37,388 nucleotides of DNA, taken from the NCBI GenBank assembly GCA_031271635.1, contig JAISVG010000033.1, positions 1 through 37,388 of the forward strand, in the 5' to 3' direction. This DNA is from Erysipelotrichaceae bacterium (GTDB lineage Bacteria > Bacillota_I > Bacilli_A > RFN20 > CAG-826). The position numbers were made by a program, and so were the translations under genes. Of this stretch, positions 19,286 to 28,244 are shown piece by piece. The notes beneath the pieces are model-generated. The model did no database searches and was not told the DNA's origin. It was given only the letters and a program-made list of their open reading frames with translations. How positions within the stretch are numbered: the first letter of the stretch is position 1; each line of letters begins with the position of its first letter.

Positions 19286-21859
19286 ATGAAAAGAAAAACC
19301 GAAGATTTGTTTAAGAAGATTAGTGAAGCTTCAAGATATAAGACCAGCGCGGCTTTTGGATTAACTCAAGAGCAAGTACAACTCAGGAATGCCGAAGGTC
19401 TATTTAATGTGACGGAACGAAGAGTTAATAAAACCTATCTTCAAATCATTGCCGGAAACATCTTGTCTTTTTTTAACATCCTCCTCTTTATTATTGCTGG
19501 TTTCTTAATGGCTGCTGGTAGTTGGGGAAATCTTTTCTTTTTGATCATTCTGATTGCCAACATTGGGTTTGGAATGTTTCAAGACATTAGAGCCCGAAGA
19601 CTCCTTGATAAAATGCGTTTAATCACTGCTAAGATGGCAGTGGTAATTCGTGAAGGGCGTCAAATTGAAATTGATATTCAAGAAGTCGTCTTAGATGATG
19701 TGGTCGTGTTTAATGCCGGAGAGCAAATCTTTATTGATTCTACCGTCATCCACGGGAAGTGCTCTGTCGATGAATCGGCTTTAACTGGTGAGTCGCGAAA
19801 CATTGATAAAGCTCATGGCGACACGCTTTTTTCAGGAACTTATGTAAAATCAGGCCAAGTTCATGCGCGTGTTGAAAAACTAGGGAAAACAAATTATATT
19901 GAAACTCTGCAGAATAAGGCGAAGAACTTTTCTCGTCCGAAATCCGAGATTATTCGCTCCCTTAATCTCTTGTTTCTAATTATTGGGGTTGTTGTAATAG
20001 TGCTCGGAGGTATCTTATTAATTATTAACCTTACTTACCCAATGCATCAAGGTCCCCTTTTCGACCATTCAGCCTCTGATGTTGTTAAGCAAGTGGATTA
20101 CAACTTAATTATTACGGCGATTGCAGGATCCATGGTGAGTATGATTCCAGCAGGGATGTATCTTTTAACAAGCGTGGCTTTAACAACAAGCGTGATTTCT
20201 TTATCAAAACATAAAACCGCAGTTAATGAACTTTATTCAATTGAAATGCTATCACGGGTTGATGTCATTTGTTTTGATAAGACCGGAACCCTAACTGATG
20301 GTACTTTAAAAGTTGAGGATACAGTTCCGTTCGGGAGACTAAAAAAAGAAGCTTTTTATAAAGAGCTTTCAGAATTTGTTCAGGCCTCAACCGATACGAA
20401 CGTCACTGCTAAGACTTTAAGAGAACATTTTACGGCAACGCCTTCTTATACGGTCGATAAAACTATTCCCTTTTTAAGTGAAAACAAGTTTTCCGCGATT
20501 TCTTTTGTCGGGAAGGGAACTTATGTTTTAGGAGCAGCCGAAATGATTAAGGGCTTAGATCGGGAGACGACCCTTTTAAGGGCACAACAATACTCTAGTA
20601 AAGGCTACCGAGTTTTAGGCTTCTTTCATTCTTCAGGGAGAATTGAAAAAGAAAATGTCCTTCCTAAACAATTAAAGTGTCTCGGACTTGTTGTGATGTC
20701 AGATCATATTAAAGAAGACGCACAGGCAACGATTAAATGGTTCATTGATAATGGAGTGGATATTAAGATTCTCTCCGGAGATAACGCTCAAGCAGTCAGC
20801 ATTATTGCAAGACAAACCGGAATCAAAGACTCTGATAAGTTTATTTCAATGGAGAATCAAAAACCCGAAGACGTAGTGGCCCAAGCGGATCAAAACACTG
20901 TCTTTGGCCGCGTGACGCCAGAACAAAAAGAATTAATCATTGAATCGCTAAGAAAAACCCATACTGTGGCGATGGTTGGCGATGGAGTCAATGATATTCT
21001 GGCTTTAAAGCGAGCTGATTGTAGCATTGCGATGGCAAGCGGATCTGAAGCCGCACGCGATGCGGCGCATTTAGTGTTGCTTGATTCTAATTTTTCAAGT
21101 TTACCAAAGATTGTCGGCGAAGGAAGACGAGTTATTAATAACCTCCAACGAACTTGTGCCTTGTTCTTAAGCAAAACTTTTTTTGCCATTTTATTAACGA
21201 TCGGCTTTATCATTTTGTCTTTCGTGGAGCATGAAAACTATCGTTACCCCTTCGAACCTAAGAATATGATGATTTGGGAAGTCTTTACGATTGGGATTGC
21301 GGCTTTCCTATTGGCACTCCAGCCGTCTCATGATAAGATCCAAGGTAAGTTCCTTGCTAATACGATTCAGAAGGCTTTTCCAGCGAGTTTAGCCTTATTC
21401 TTTGGAGTCTTTGTGATTCTGCTTTGTGAAACTTTGGGTGTAGTGCTCCAACCCTATGTTGATAATTACATTTTTAAAGATATTACTGATAGTACGAAGA
21501 TGACATTATTAGTCTCGACGGTGTCTTTCTGTTCGATTGCCATCCTCTTTAGGATCTGTCTCCCCTTTAATAAATATCGCCTTTTTGTCTTCTTAGGTCT
21601 TGCCTTTGCGACGATCGGTGCGGTCCTCCTATTTGGTCTTATCCCCCTACAAGGACTTCATGACATGATTGGAGTTAATTTCCTTGAACTCGTTACGAAA
21701 AATAATCTCCTACTATTGTTACTAGGGATTCTCCTCATCACAATTCCTTGGTATCTTGGGCTTGACTTTATTTTCGATCAGACGAGAAGAAGCTATAAAC
21801 AACTACGCCGCAAAAACCAAACCTTAAAAGAGGAAGCTAGAGATGGGGAAAGCGACTGA
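19286..21859 (+). CDS. HAD-IC family P-type cation-transporting ATPase
   Basis: TGES, DKTGTLTDG, MVGDGVND; M4 region MIPAGMYLLTSVAL. Substrate not determinable. Confidence 0.9.
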   Translation: MKRKTEDLFKKISEASRYKTSAAFGLTQEQVQLRNAEGLFNVTERRVNKTYLQIIAGNILSFFNILLFIIAGFLMAAGSWGNLFFLIILIANIGFGMFQDIRARRLLDKMRLITAKMAVVIREGRQIEIDIQEVVLDDVVVFNAGEQIFIDSTVIHGKCSVDESALTGESRNIDKAHGDTLFSGTYVKSGQVHARVEKLGKTNYIETLQNKAKNFSRPKSEIIRSLNLLFLIIGVVVIVLGGILLIINLTYPMHQGPLFDHSASDVVKQVDYNLIITAIAGSMVSMIPAGMYLLTSVALTTSVISLSKHKTAVNELYSIEMLSRVDVICFDKTGTLTDGTLKVEDTVPFGRLKKEAFYKELSEFVQASTDTNVTAKTLREHFTATPSYTVDKTIPFLSENKFSAISFVGKGTYVLGAAEMIKGLDRETTLLRAQQYSSKGYRVLGFFHSSGRIEKENVLPKQLKCLGLVVMSDHIKEDAQATIKWFIDNGVDIKILSGDNAQAVSIIARQTGIKDSDKFISMENQKPEDVVAQADQNTVFGRVTPEQKELIIESLRKTHTVAMVGDGVNDILALKRADCSIAMASGSEAARDAAHLVLLDSNFSSLPKIVGEGRRVINNLQRTCALFLSKTFFAILLTIGFIILSFVEHENYRYPFEPKNMMIWEVFTIGIAAFLLALQPSHDKIQGKFLANTIQKAFPASLALFFGVFVILLCETLGVVLQPYVDNYIFKDITDSTKMTLLVSTVSFCSIAILFRICLPFNKYRLFVFLGLAFATIGAVLLFGLIPLQGLHDMIGVNFLELVTKNNLLLLLLGILLITIPWYLGLDFIFDQTRRSYKQLRRKNQTLKEEARDGESD

Positions 21860-22346
21860 AACTAGTATTATTGATAAATTTTTATCGCTTCTTTTTAAGT
21901 ATGAAATTGAAGAGATTACCGTGCCATTACTGTTAGAAGAGTTATATTATTCTCGAGCCACTTTTTATTATCATTTTCGTTCGGTTGATGATGTCGTTGC
22001 CGCATATTATTTAAATGAAGAGATTTCTGGAATTAAAACTGTTGCGAGTTTTCAGGAGCTTTTTGATCTTGTTTATGCGTACTTAAGCGAGAACGAGGTG
22101 GTGGCGAGTAAGATTTTAAAAAGTAGTGTCTCTGATTATCTTTTTGCCTTTTTGCTTAATCAAATTAGAAAAGGTTTTTTGAGTCTTAATGAAAGAAAAC
22201 ATTGGTATCAAAATATCGTCGACCTAGAATTTAGTTTATTTGGAGCCTTTGGTCTTTTAAGAAAGCAACTTGAAAACAGCGCTTCACTTTACGCCTTAAA
22301 ACCATGTTTAAAACAAATCGTAGGATTACTCGATGCAAAACTTTAA
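21843..22346 (+). CDS. TetR-family-like transcriptional regulator
   Basis: HTH-like EEITVPLLLEELYYSRATFYYHFRSVDDVVAAYY; overlaps the ATPase end. Confidence 0.75.
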   Translation: MGKATETSIIDKFLSLLFKYEIEEITVPLLLEELYYSRATFYYHFRSVDDVVAAYYLNEEISGIKTVASFQELFDLVYAYLSENEVVASKILKSSVSDYLFAFLLNQIRKGFLSLNERKHWYQNIVDLEFSLFGAFGLLRKQLENSASLYALKPCLKQIVGLLDAKL

Positions 22347-23457
22347 TTTCTCGCTTCCGACGCTGGTCCTTTTTGGGAAGGCTAGATATCAAGAAATCGG
22401 ACGAATTTTAAAAGCGAGACAGATCAAAAACGTCTTAATCACTTTTGGAGTGAGTTTCGCTTGCACCAGCGGGCTTCTTGATCAAATTATAACCTTAATT
22501 GAAGCAGTCGGCATTAAGGTAGTTTTATTTGGGGGTATTCAACCTAACCCCAGTCTTGATGAAGTGAAAGCGGGCTTAAAAGTTATTAAAGAGCATAAAG
22601 TTGATTATTTACTGGCGCTTGGTGGTGGTTCAGTTATCGATGCCACTAAGTTAATGGCTCTTTCAGCCTATGACAAAAGTGACCCACTAGATATTCTTAA
22701 TTATCAGCATGTACCAATTGCCAGAATGGGATTTGGAGTTATTCTTACTGTCGCGGCATCGGGGAGTGAAACTTCAAATTCACTAGTAGTTACGGACGCC
22801 CTTACGCAAAGGAAAATCGGAGTTAATCTTGAGCTCAATCGCCCTGATTTTGCAATTTTGGCACCAGATCTTTTGCTTTCTACTAATAAGATTGTGACTG
22901 CGGCAGGAATCTTTGACATCTTTATGCATACTTTTGAACGTTACTTGTCACGAAATAAGGCGGATAATACTTATATAGATGCCTTATGTTTAACGACATT
23001 AAAGCGAATCATGAGTAGCGGAGAAAAACTGATTAATGATTCAAATAATTATGATTTAAGAGAAGAAATGATGCTCCTAGGGATGATTTCACATAATGGG
23101 CTTCTGGGACTAGGAAAACAAGTGGAGATGCCGATCCATAAATTAGAACACGCTGTTAGTGGGGTTTATCCGGTGATTCCTCATGGTGTGGGGCTCGCAA
23201 TGTTAATTATTTCTTATTTAGAAGTAACCGGGTTAAAATCACTTTTAAATCAGGACTTAAGTCTAGCCATGATTAAGAGTTTTATCATTAATCTAGGACT
23301 GAATGTGACTCTAGCTGATTATGGTATTCGCTTAGATGCTGACGAATTAGTAAAGAAAGTTCTCAAGAATCCTCTTGATGTCTATAAGTTAAAACACAAC
23401 GACGTAGTTTTAAACTATAATGATGTAAGGAAGATCTTTGAAAATATTAGGGAGTAA
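22333..23457 (+). CDS. Iron-containing alcohol dehydrogenase
   Basis: GGGSVIDATKLMA; metal ligands FDIFMHTFERYLS, PIHKLEHAVSGVYPVIPHGVG. Confidence 0.9.
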   Translation: MQNFNFSLPTLVLFGKARYQEIGRILKARQIKNVLITFGVSFACTSGLLDQIITLIEAVGIKVVLFGGIQPNPSLDEVKAGLKVIKEHKVDYLLALGGGSVIDATKLMALSAYDKSDPLDILNYQHVPIARMGFGVILTVAASGSETSNSLVVTDALTQRKIGVNLELNRPDFAILAPDLLLSTNKIVTAAGIFDIFMHTFERYLSRNKADNTYIDALCLTTLKRIMSSGEKLINDSNNYDLREEMMLLGMISHNGLLGLGKQVEMPIHKLEHAVSGVYPVIPHGVGLAMLIISYLEVTGLKSLLNQDLSLAMIKSFIINLGLNVTLADYGIRLDADELVKKVLKNPLDVYKLKHNDVVLNYNDVRKIFENIRE

Positions 23458-23459
23458 AA

Positions 23460-24584
23460 ATGAAAAAAAATGATTTATGGTCGCTGCTGGTGTTTCTCAT
23501 TATGGGAGCAATTATTATTGTTTCTGCTTTGGTATTTATTTCTGAGGCCTTTGGACGAGCGGTTGGTCTTGATGGCAATTTAATCATTGGTTTTCAGGAA
23601 AGCCTCCCGTATCTTTTTGTTGCCCTCCTGATCTCAATTGTTATTAATGGGATCCTTGAAGAGACGTGCCATGTTATCGGGGCCTTAATCGGAGGATACA
23701 AAATCAAATCAGTTAACTTTTTTGGTCTTGAGTTCGCGAGAAATAAGGATCATAAATTTAAGTTTGGGCTTAGTTCCTTTAATGGTCTTACTGGAGAAAC
23801 TAAAGTACTTCCTAAAAACGATAAAGCAAGTTTAAAACTATACTGTTTGTTGCCATTATTTGTTTTATGCGCGGAAGTACTGACACTGATTCTCGTTATT
23901 ATTTATAGTTCGAGTGTTACGAATACCTATCTTGAGCCATGCTTTTTAGTTGTGATTACCATTACTCTAGCGATGATTGTTTATCAGTTTTTCCCGGTAG
24001 AACTTGACTCTTTAAATGATGGATATCGTTTCGTTTTAATTACTAGTGGCGGCGGGAAGGCACAAGTTGCTTTCAATAAAATGCTTGAGATTGAAGCAGA
24101 AGTTGAAAATGGTAACGCCAATTGGGCTGTTCCAGCAATTCTTCCTGATACTCTATACGGAGCGAAGATTTATTTAATGAATTATTACCGTGAAGCGAGT
24201 CAAGGCTCATATGAAGCGGCAGAAGCGACATTAAAGCAAATTCTTGAGGTTAATCAATTAAAAGAAATGATGATCCGAGTTCATCTTGAAACCATCTTTA
24301 TTAAGGCATGTTTAAACCTTGATGAAGCGCGTCGTTATTATGAAGAAGAGCTTTCTAATGATGATAAAAAAGTGTTATATTCAAGTCCAGATCTTGACAT
24401 TTTAAGATGTTATTTACTAGTTTCAGCCTTAATTGAGAAGAGCGATTCTGAAATGGAATTTGCGAAGAAAAGAATTGCGAAGTTAATCGAAAAGGATAAG
24501 TACAATAAATACGTAACTCAAAAAGCTTTATTAGAAAAAACTTATGAGTTAATTCGGAAAACAAATCTAAAAGAAACTATTTAA
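23460..24584 (+). CDS. Membrane protein resembling an M50 site-2 protease, with degenerate active site and helical-repeat C-terminus
   Basis: NGILEETCHVIGALIGGYKIKSVNFFG aligns by eye with the HExxH...GYK region of M50 proteins; second motif-like segment FFPVELDSLNDGYR. Confidence 0.5.
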   Translation: MKKNDLWSLLVFLIMGAIIIVSALVFISEAFGRAVGLDGNLIIGFQESLPYLFVALLISIVINGILEETCHVIGALIGGYKIKSVNFFGLEFARNKDHKFKFGLSSFNGLTGETKVLPKNDKASLKLYCLLPLFVLCAEVLTLILVIIYSSSVTNTYLEPCFLVVITITLAMIVYQFFPVELDSLNDGYRFVLITSGGGKAQVAFNKMLEIEAEVENGNANWAVPAILPDTLYGAKIYLMNYYREASQGSYEAAEATLKQILEVNQLKEMMIRVHLETIFIKACLNLDEARRYYEEELSNDDKKVLYSSPDLDILRCYLLVSALIEKSDSEMEFAKKRIAKLIEKDKYNKYVTQKALLEKTYELIRKTNLKETI

Positions 24585-25053
24585 CTTGATCTTTCTTTAA
24601 GAGATCTCTTATTTCGGTTAATAATTGCACATCAGCCGGGACAGCAGCTACGGCCGGAGTGGGAGCGCTTTGCTTTTGTAGTCTTTCTTTCGCGGCTTTC
24701 ACCGACATAATGATTTTGATGATAATAAATAAAACCAAGGCCACAAGCACAAAGTTAATAACGGTGTTTAACCATAAACCCCATTCAATCGCAGAATAAG
24801 TAATGTAGTACTTACCATTATGAAGCGCACCGACAGTTCCGTTTTGGATATCGGCTAGCTTTGAAGAGGGAAGAACAGTGACTAAACCGGCCATTCCACC
24901 AGGAACTGCCATTGTAATGATTGGCATTAAAATGTAATTCACGAGTCCCGAAATGATGGCATTGAAAGCGGCACCGATGATGACAGCAACTGCTAAGTCA
25001 ATGATGTTGCCTCGAGCGATGAATGCTCCGAAATTTTTAAAAAACTTTTTCAT
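24577..25053 (-). CDS. mscL: Large-conductance mechanosensitive channel MscL
   Basis: NFGAFIARGNIIDLAVAVIIGAAFNAIISGLVNYILMPII. Confidence 0.95.
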   Translation of the reverse strand: MKKFFKNFGAFIARGNIIDLAVAVIIGAAFNAIISGLVNYILMPIITMAVPGGMAGLVTVLPSSKLADIQNGTVGALHNGKYYITYSAIEWGLWLNTVINFVLVALVLFIIIKIIMSVKAAKERLQKQSAPTPAVAAVPADVQLLTEIRDLLKKDQVK

Positions 25054-25207
25054 ACTTCTCCTTTGATAGAAGCATTATAAGATAAAATGCTTTCTTGGGT
25101 GCAATTAATGAGAAAAAAAGGATGAAAATGTCTCTTTTTGAGGCGTTTCCGGTATTAAAATGCAAAAATAGTGAATTTAGAATCGAGTGATAATTTATTA
25201 AACTAGT

Positions 25208-26224
25208 TTATTGAGTTCGGAAATTATAGATATAAATAACAAAAGTAGTGTCATTATTTGTCTCTGATTCAAAGACATAACAGAGTTCTTGGAGGGTATT
25301 CACGTCAAGAATCCCTAATTCATGATAGCCATTATCGATAAACCCAGCATCAAGAAACATCGTTTCAACAGCGGTTCTTCTTGTTGTAGTTCTAAACCTT
25401 GCACCATCAGAGAAATTAGTAATCATTTCAAGATTTTCCATTTGGTCAAGAATTCCGCTGATGAGCGGATAAAAAGCACCCATTACAGTTTCAAAAGATG
25501 GAAGCTTCAGAATAAATTTTGTGAATTCAAAGGTCATTTTTTTCTCACGCGGCTTCATTTTGACATTAATAGCAACATCACCAAGGTTATTTTGGGCGTC
25601 GGCATAAACAACTAGTAGTTCTGGTTGATTGGCAGGGTAATAAGCAGCAGAACTAGCGTTAAGAGCGTAAAGATTTACTCCTTCAAGTTCGTAGAAGTCA
25701 AAGGATCCTAAATAAGCAAGAATGCTTTGCATTTCTAAAATCGTGATATTAGTTAGTAGCAGTTCTACTCCGGCAAGAGTCACATCGATTTTAGTTTCAA
25801 TACTCGGACTTAGTTCGGGAAAAACGACTGGAGTGGTGACGCCATCAAAGGATAGTTCGTAATTAATAATATCTTCAAGGCGCTTAGTTTCTGGTGCAGT
25901 AACGGTAATCGTGATAGTATCTAAGATATCAGTACCTAAAACGAACGCAGTGACATCAGTGGTTCCCGTTTTGATTGCCGTAATAAAAGCGGTAGTTCCT
26001 TTCGCATCAAGGGCGATAATGCCTTCTTGGCTCAGTCTCCAATCAGCTTCTAGGTGTGCGGTTACTTGATTTGATGGCGATAATAGGCTAAGAGTTAATG
26101 TTTTACCAACCATCATGGTCGTTGGGCCGTCAGCAGTAATTTTCATATCATCAACCGGATTGCAAGCAACCAAAACCCCACTTAAGAGAAAACCGATGAT
26201 TCCGAGTCTTTGAAATATTTTCAC
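25208..26224 (-). CDS. Lipoprotein with bacterial Ig-like (BIG2-type) domain
   Basis: Lipobox LLSGVLVAC; BIG2-like ADGPTTMMVGKTLTLSLLSPSNQV. Starts with GTG preceded by AAAGGAGC. Confidence 0.7.
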   Translation of the reverse strand: MKIFQRLGIIGFLLSGVLVACNPVDDMKITADGPTTMMVGKTLTLSLLSPSNQVTAHLEADWRLSQEGIIALDAKGTTAFITAIKTGTTDVTAFVLGTDILDTITITVTAPETKRLEDIINYELSFDGVTTPVVFPELSPSIETKIDVTLAGVELLLTNITILEMQSILAYLGSFDFYELEGVNLYALNASSAAYYPANQPELLVVYADAQNNLGDVAINVKMKPREKKMTFEFTKFILKLPSFETVMGAFYPLISGILDQMENLEMITNFSDGARFRTTTRRTAVETMFLDAGFIDNGYHELGILDVNTLQELCYVFESETNNDTTFVIYIYNFRTQ

Positions 26225-26318
26225 GTTTAATGCTCCTTTTTAAATAGTCTTTAGAAATTATATCATAGGTCGGTGTTTTTAAACGAGAGACTAAATTAAA
26301 TCAAAAAGACTAAAATTT

Positions 26319-26345
26319 TTAGCACTCCTATTGACAGAGTGCCAA
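26319..26345 (+). promoter_or_regulatory. CIRCE element 1 (HrcA operator)
   Basis: TTAGCACTC-N9-GAGTGCCAA; the spacer contains the -35 TTGACA. Confidence 0.92.
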
Positions 26346-26359
26346 AGATAGATTATACT
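26331..26359 (+). promoter_or_regulatory. hsp20 promoter TTGACA-N17-TATACT
   Basis: TTGACA at 26331-26336 and TATACT at 26354-26359, 17 bp spacer. Confidence 0.85.
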
Positions 26360-26363
26360 ATCA

Positions 26364-26390
26364 TTAGCACTCGTTAAGTAAGAGTGCCAA
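26364..26390 (+). promoter_or_regulatory. CIRCE element 2 (HrcA operator)
   Basis: TTAGCACTC-N9-GAGTGCCAA, immediately 3' of the -10, followed by GGGAGG SD. Confidence 0.92.
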
Positions 26391-26404
26391 AGGGAGGAAA
26401 ATAT

Positions 26405-26779
26405 ATGTATCTTAAAAATCTAAATTCGTTTCTGACTAACAGTTCTTACTATGAACAAGGTCTTTTGACTAGTGATCTTATTGAGCGAGATAACCAGTTC
26501 ATCTTCATTCTTGATGTTCCTGGCTTTAAAAAAGATGAAATCAGCATTTCTTTTAAACATGGTTACATGACTGTAATCGCTGCAAAAGAGGTGAAACTTG
26601 ATAAAGACGCCCGTTTCTTAATTAACGAACGTACCAATAGTGTGTCAAAGCGTTCGTTCTATGTCGGAAAGCATTATCAAACTGATGATTTTAAAGCTAA
26701 AGTTGAAGATGGCGTTTTAACAATTACGCTTACGAAAAACAAAGAAGACGAAGGCGATAAGACCATCGCGATTGAATAA
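26405..26779 (+). CDS. Hsp20/alpha-crystallin small heat shock protein
   Basis: MYLKNLNSFLTNSSYYE...NQFIFILDVPGFKKDEISISFKHGYMTVIA...VEDGVLTITLTK. Start set at ATG after GGAGG. Confidence 0.9.
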   Translation: MYLKNLNSFLTNSSYYEQGLLTSDLIERDNQFIFILDVPGFKKDEISISFKHGYMTVIAAKEVKLDKDARFLINERTNSVSKRSFYVGKHYQTDDFKAKVEDGVLTITLTKNKEDEGDKTIAIE

Positions 26780-26803
26780 CTAGCGCGTATTTTCTTTAAA
26801 AGG

Positions 26804-26831
26804 TACCCTCAAGAAACGAGGGTATTTTTTT
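26804..26831 (+). terminator. Rho-independent terminator of hsp20
   Basis: TACCCTC-aagaaac-GAGGGTA followed by a T run. Confidence 0.9.
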
Positions 26832-26882
26832 ACGAAATCAAAAGCGCTACACGTTAAGGTTTTAAGATTGTCTTTCCATTCT

Positions 26883-27869
26883 TTAAAACTTGTAATACTT
26901 TTGATTCTTACTAGTTGGTTTATCGGGAATACTCATCGCAATTAAGTCCAGCTCAAGCTCAGGCATCAAATAGTGATTTTTTAAGGATGATATGGATTTA
27001 AGACCTAAGCGGTTGGCAATTTCTTTTGCAGAGAATGGAATATATTCCATAATATTCATGAGTTTTTGAATTTGTGTTGTTTGGCTCTTCAGCATATTGG
27101 CTGAATTACGATGGACATTTTGAATCGCGGACAGCAAAGTCTTAAGCATAAAAATAATAAAATGAGTTGATTTTCCGTTATCAGCATAACAGTCTTGAAA
27201 TGCCGTGTAGTATTCTTGTTGACGTTCTTTAATGATGGTTTCAACAGGAATATATGCAAATACAGTCTTCCATTTTGTTAAGAAGGCCGTTTGCATGAAG
27301 CGTCCCATGCGGCCGTTACCATCATTAAACGGATGAATGAATTCGAACTCGTAGTGGAGAATTGAATATTTGATGAGTTCGTTTAGTTTTTCGGTTTCTA
27401 GCCATCGATAAAGAATCTTTATGAGTGGAGCGACGTTTTGTGGCGGGGGAGCGATATGTACGGCTTATCACCATTAAAAACGCTGACTCCTTTTGTTCGG
27501 AAACTACCGGCCTCAGCGTCTAAATCTTTCATCATCACTCCGTGAAGTTTCAGCATATCATCGATGGTAAATGGGTCGATTGTTTCTAAAAGTTTGTATG
27601 CCTCATAAGCGTTTTTAGCCTCGGTAATTTCGCTTAGTGGTGCGATAACGGTTTTTCCATTAATGACGGCCGTAATCTGTTCAAGAGTCAGGGTGTTATT
27701 CTCAATAGCCAGCGAGGAATGAATGGTCTTTAGGCGATTGATTCGTCTTAGTTGTGGCTGCTTTAATAAATTTTAAAGGGAGAAGCATTGTTAAATACTC
27801 AGTGATTTGTGCGACTAAATCAATCATTTTACTTGTTAAAGTGTATTCAGGACGATAATCAAATTTCAT
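26883..27869 (-). pseudogene. Fic-domain protein (class II-like), two frameshifts
   Basis: Three minus-strand segments: MKFDYRPEYTLTSKMIDLVAQITEYL...; QPQLRRINRLKTIHSSLAIENNTLTLEQITAVINGK...FRTKGVSVFNGDK; HIAPPPQNVAPLIKILYRWLETEKLNELIKYSILHYEFEFIHPFNDGNGRMGRFMQ.... Inhibitory motif SLAIEN and Fic motif HPFNDGNGRMGR are both legible. Confidence 0.88.
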
Positions 27870-28244
27870 TAATAAGTTGCTCCTAATAAACTAAGAGTAT
27901 TTTATTAAAGCGAAGTCAAAAATACAAGTATCTTATATGCTATCTTATATATTTTCTTGTATGTTTTAACCCAAATTGGCGGTGATGAATAAGATTCCGG
28001 AGATGAATAATGACCAAATTCAGTTTGGCTAACCATGATTGAAACTACAAGCAACTAGTGGTGCAGTTTTCCTATAACGTTTTTCTGACAAGCCATTATG
28101 AAATAGAATAAAACGCGGCGAGGAAAGTTTAAAAGGATGCAGCAAGATGCTTTTATCATTTTTATTATTCAAAAACCTGATTATTTCAGTTTATATATAA
28201 ATAATGCTATTTCTTGTTTCTCTAATCTAAGGTAGAATATAAGT

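Noticed and set aside
27960-28200. Possible degraded gene between fic and mscS
   Set aside because: Frames on both strands were translated by hand; short open stretches with no recognisable family.
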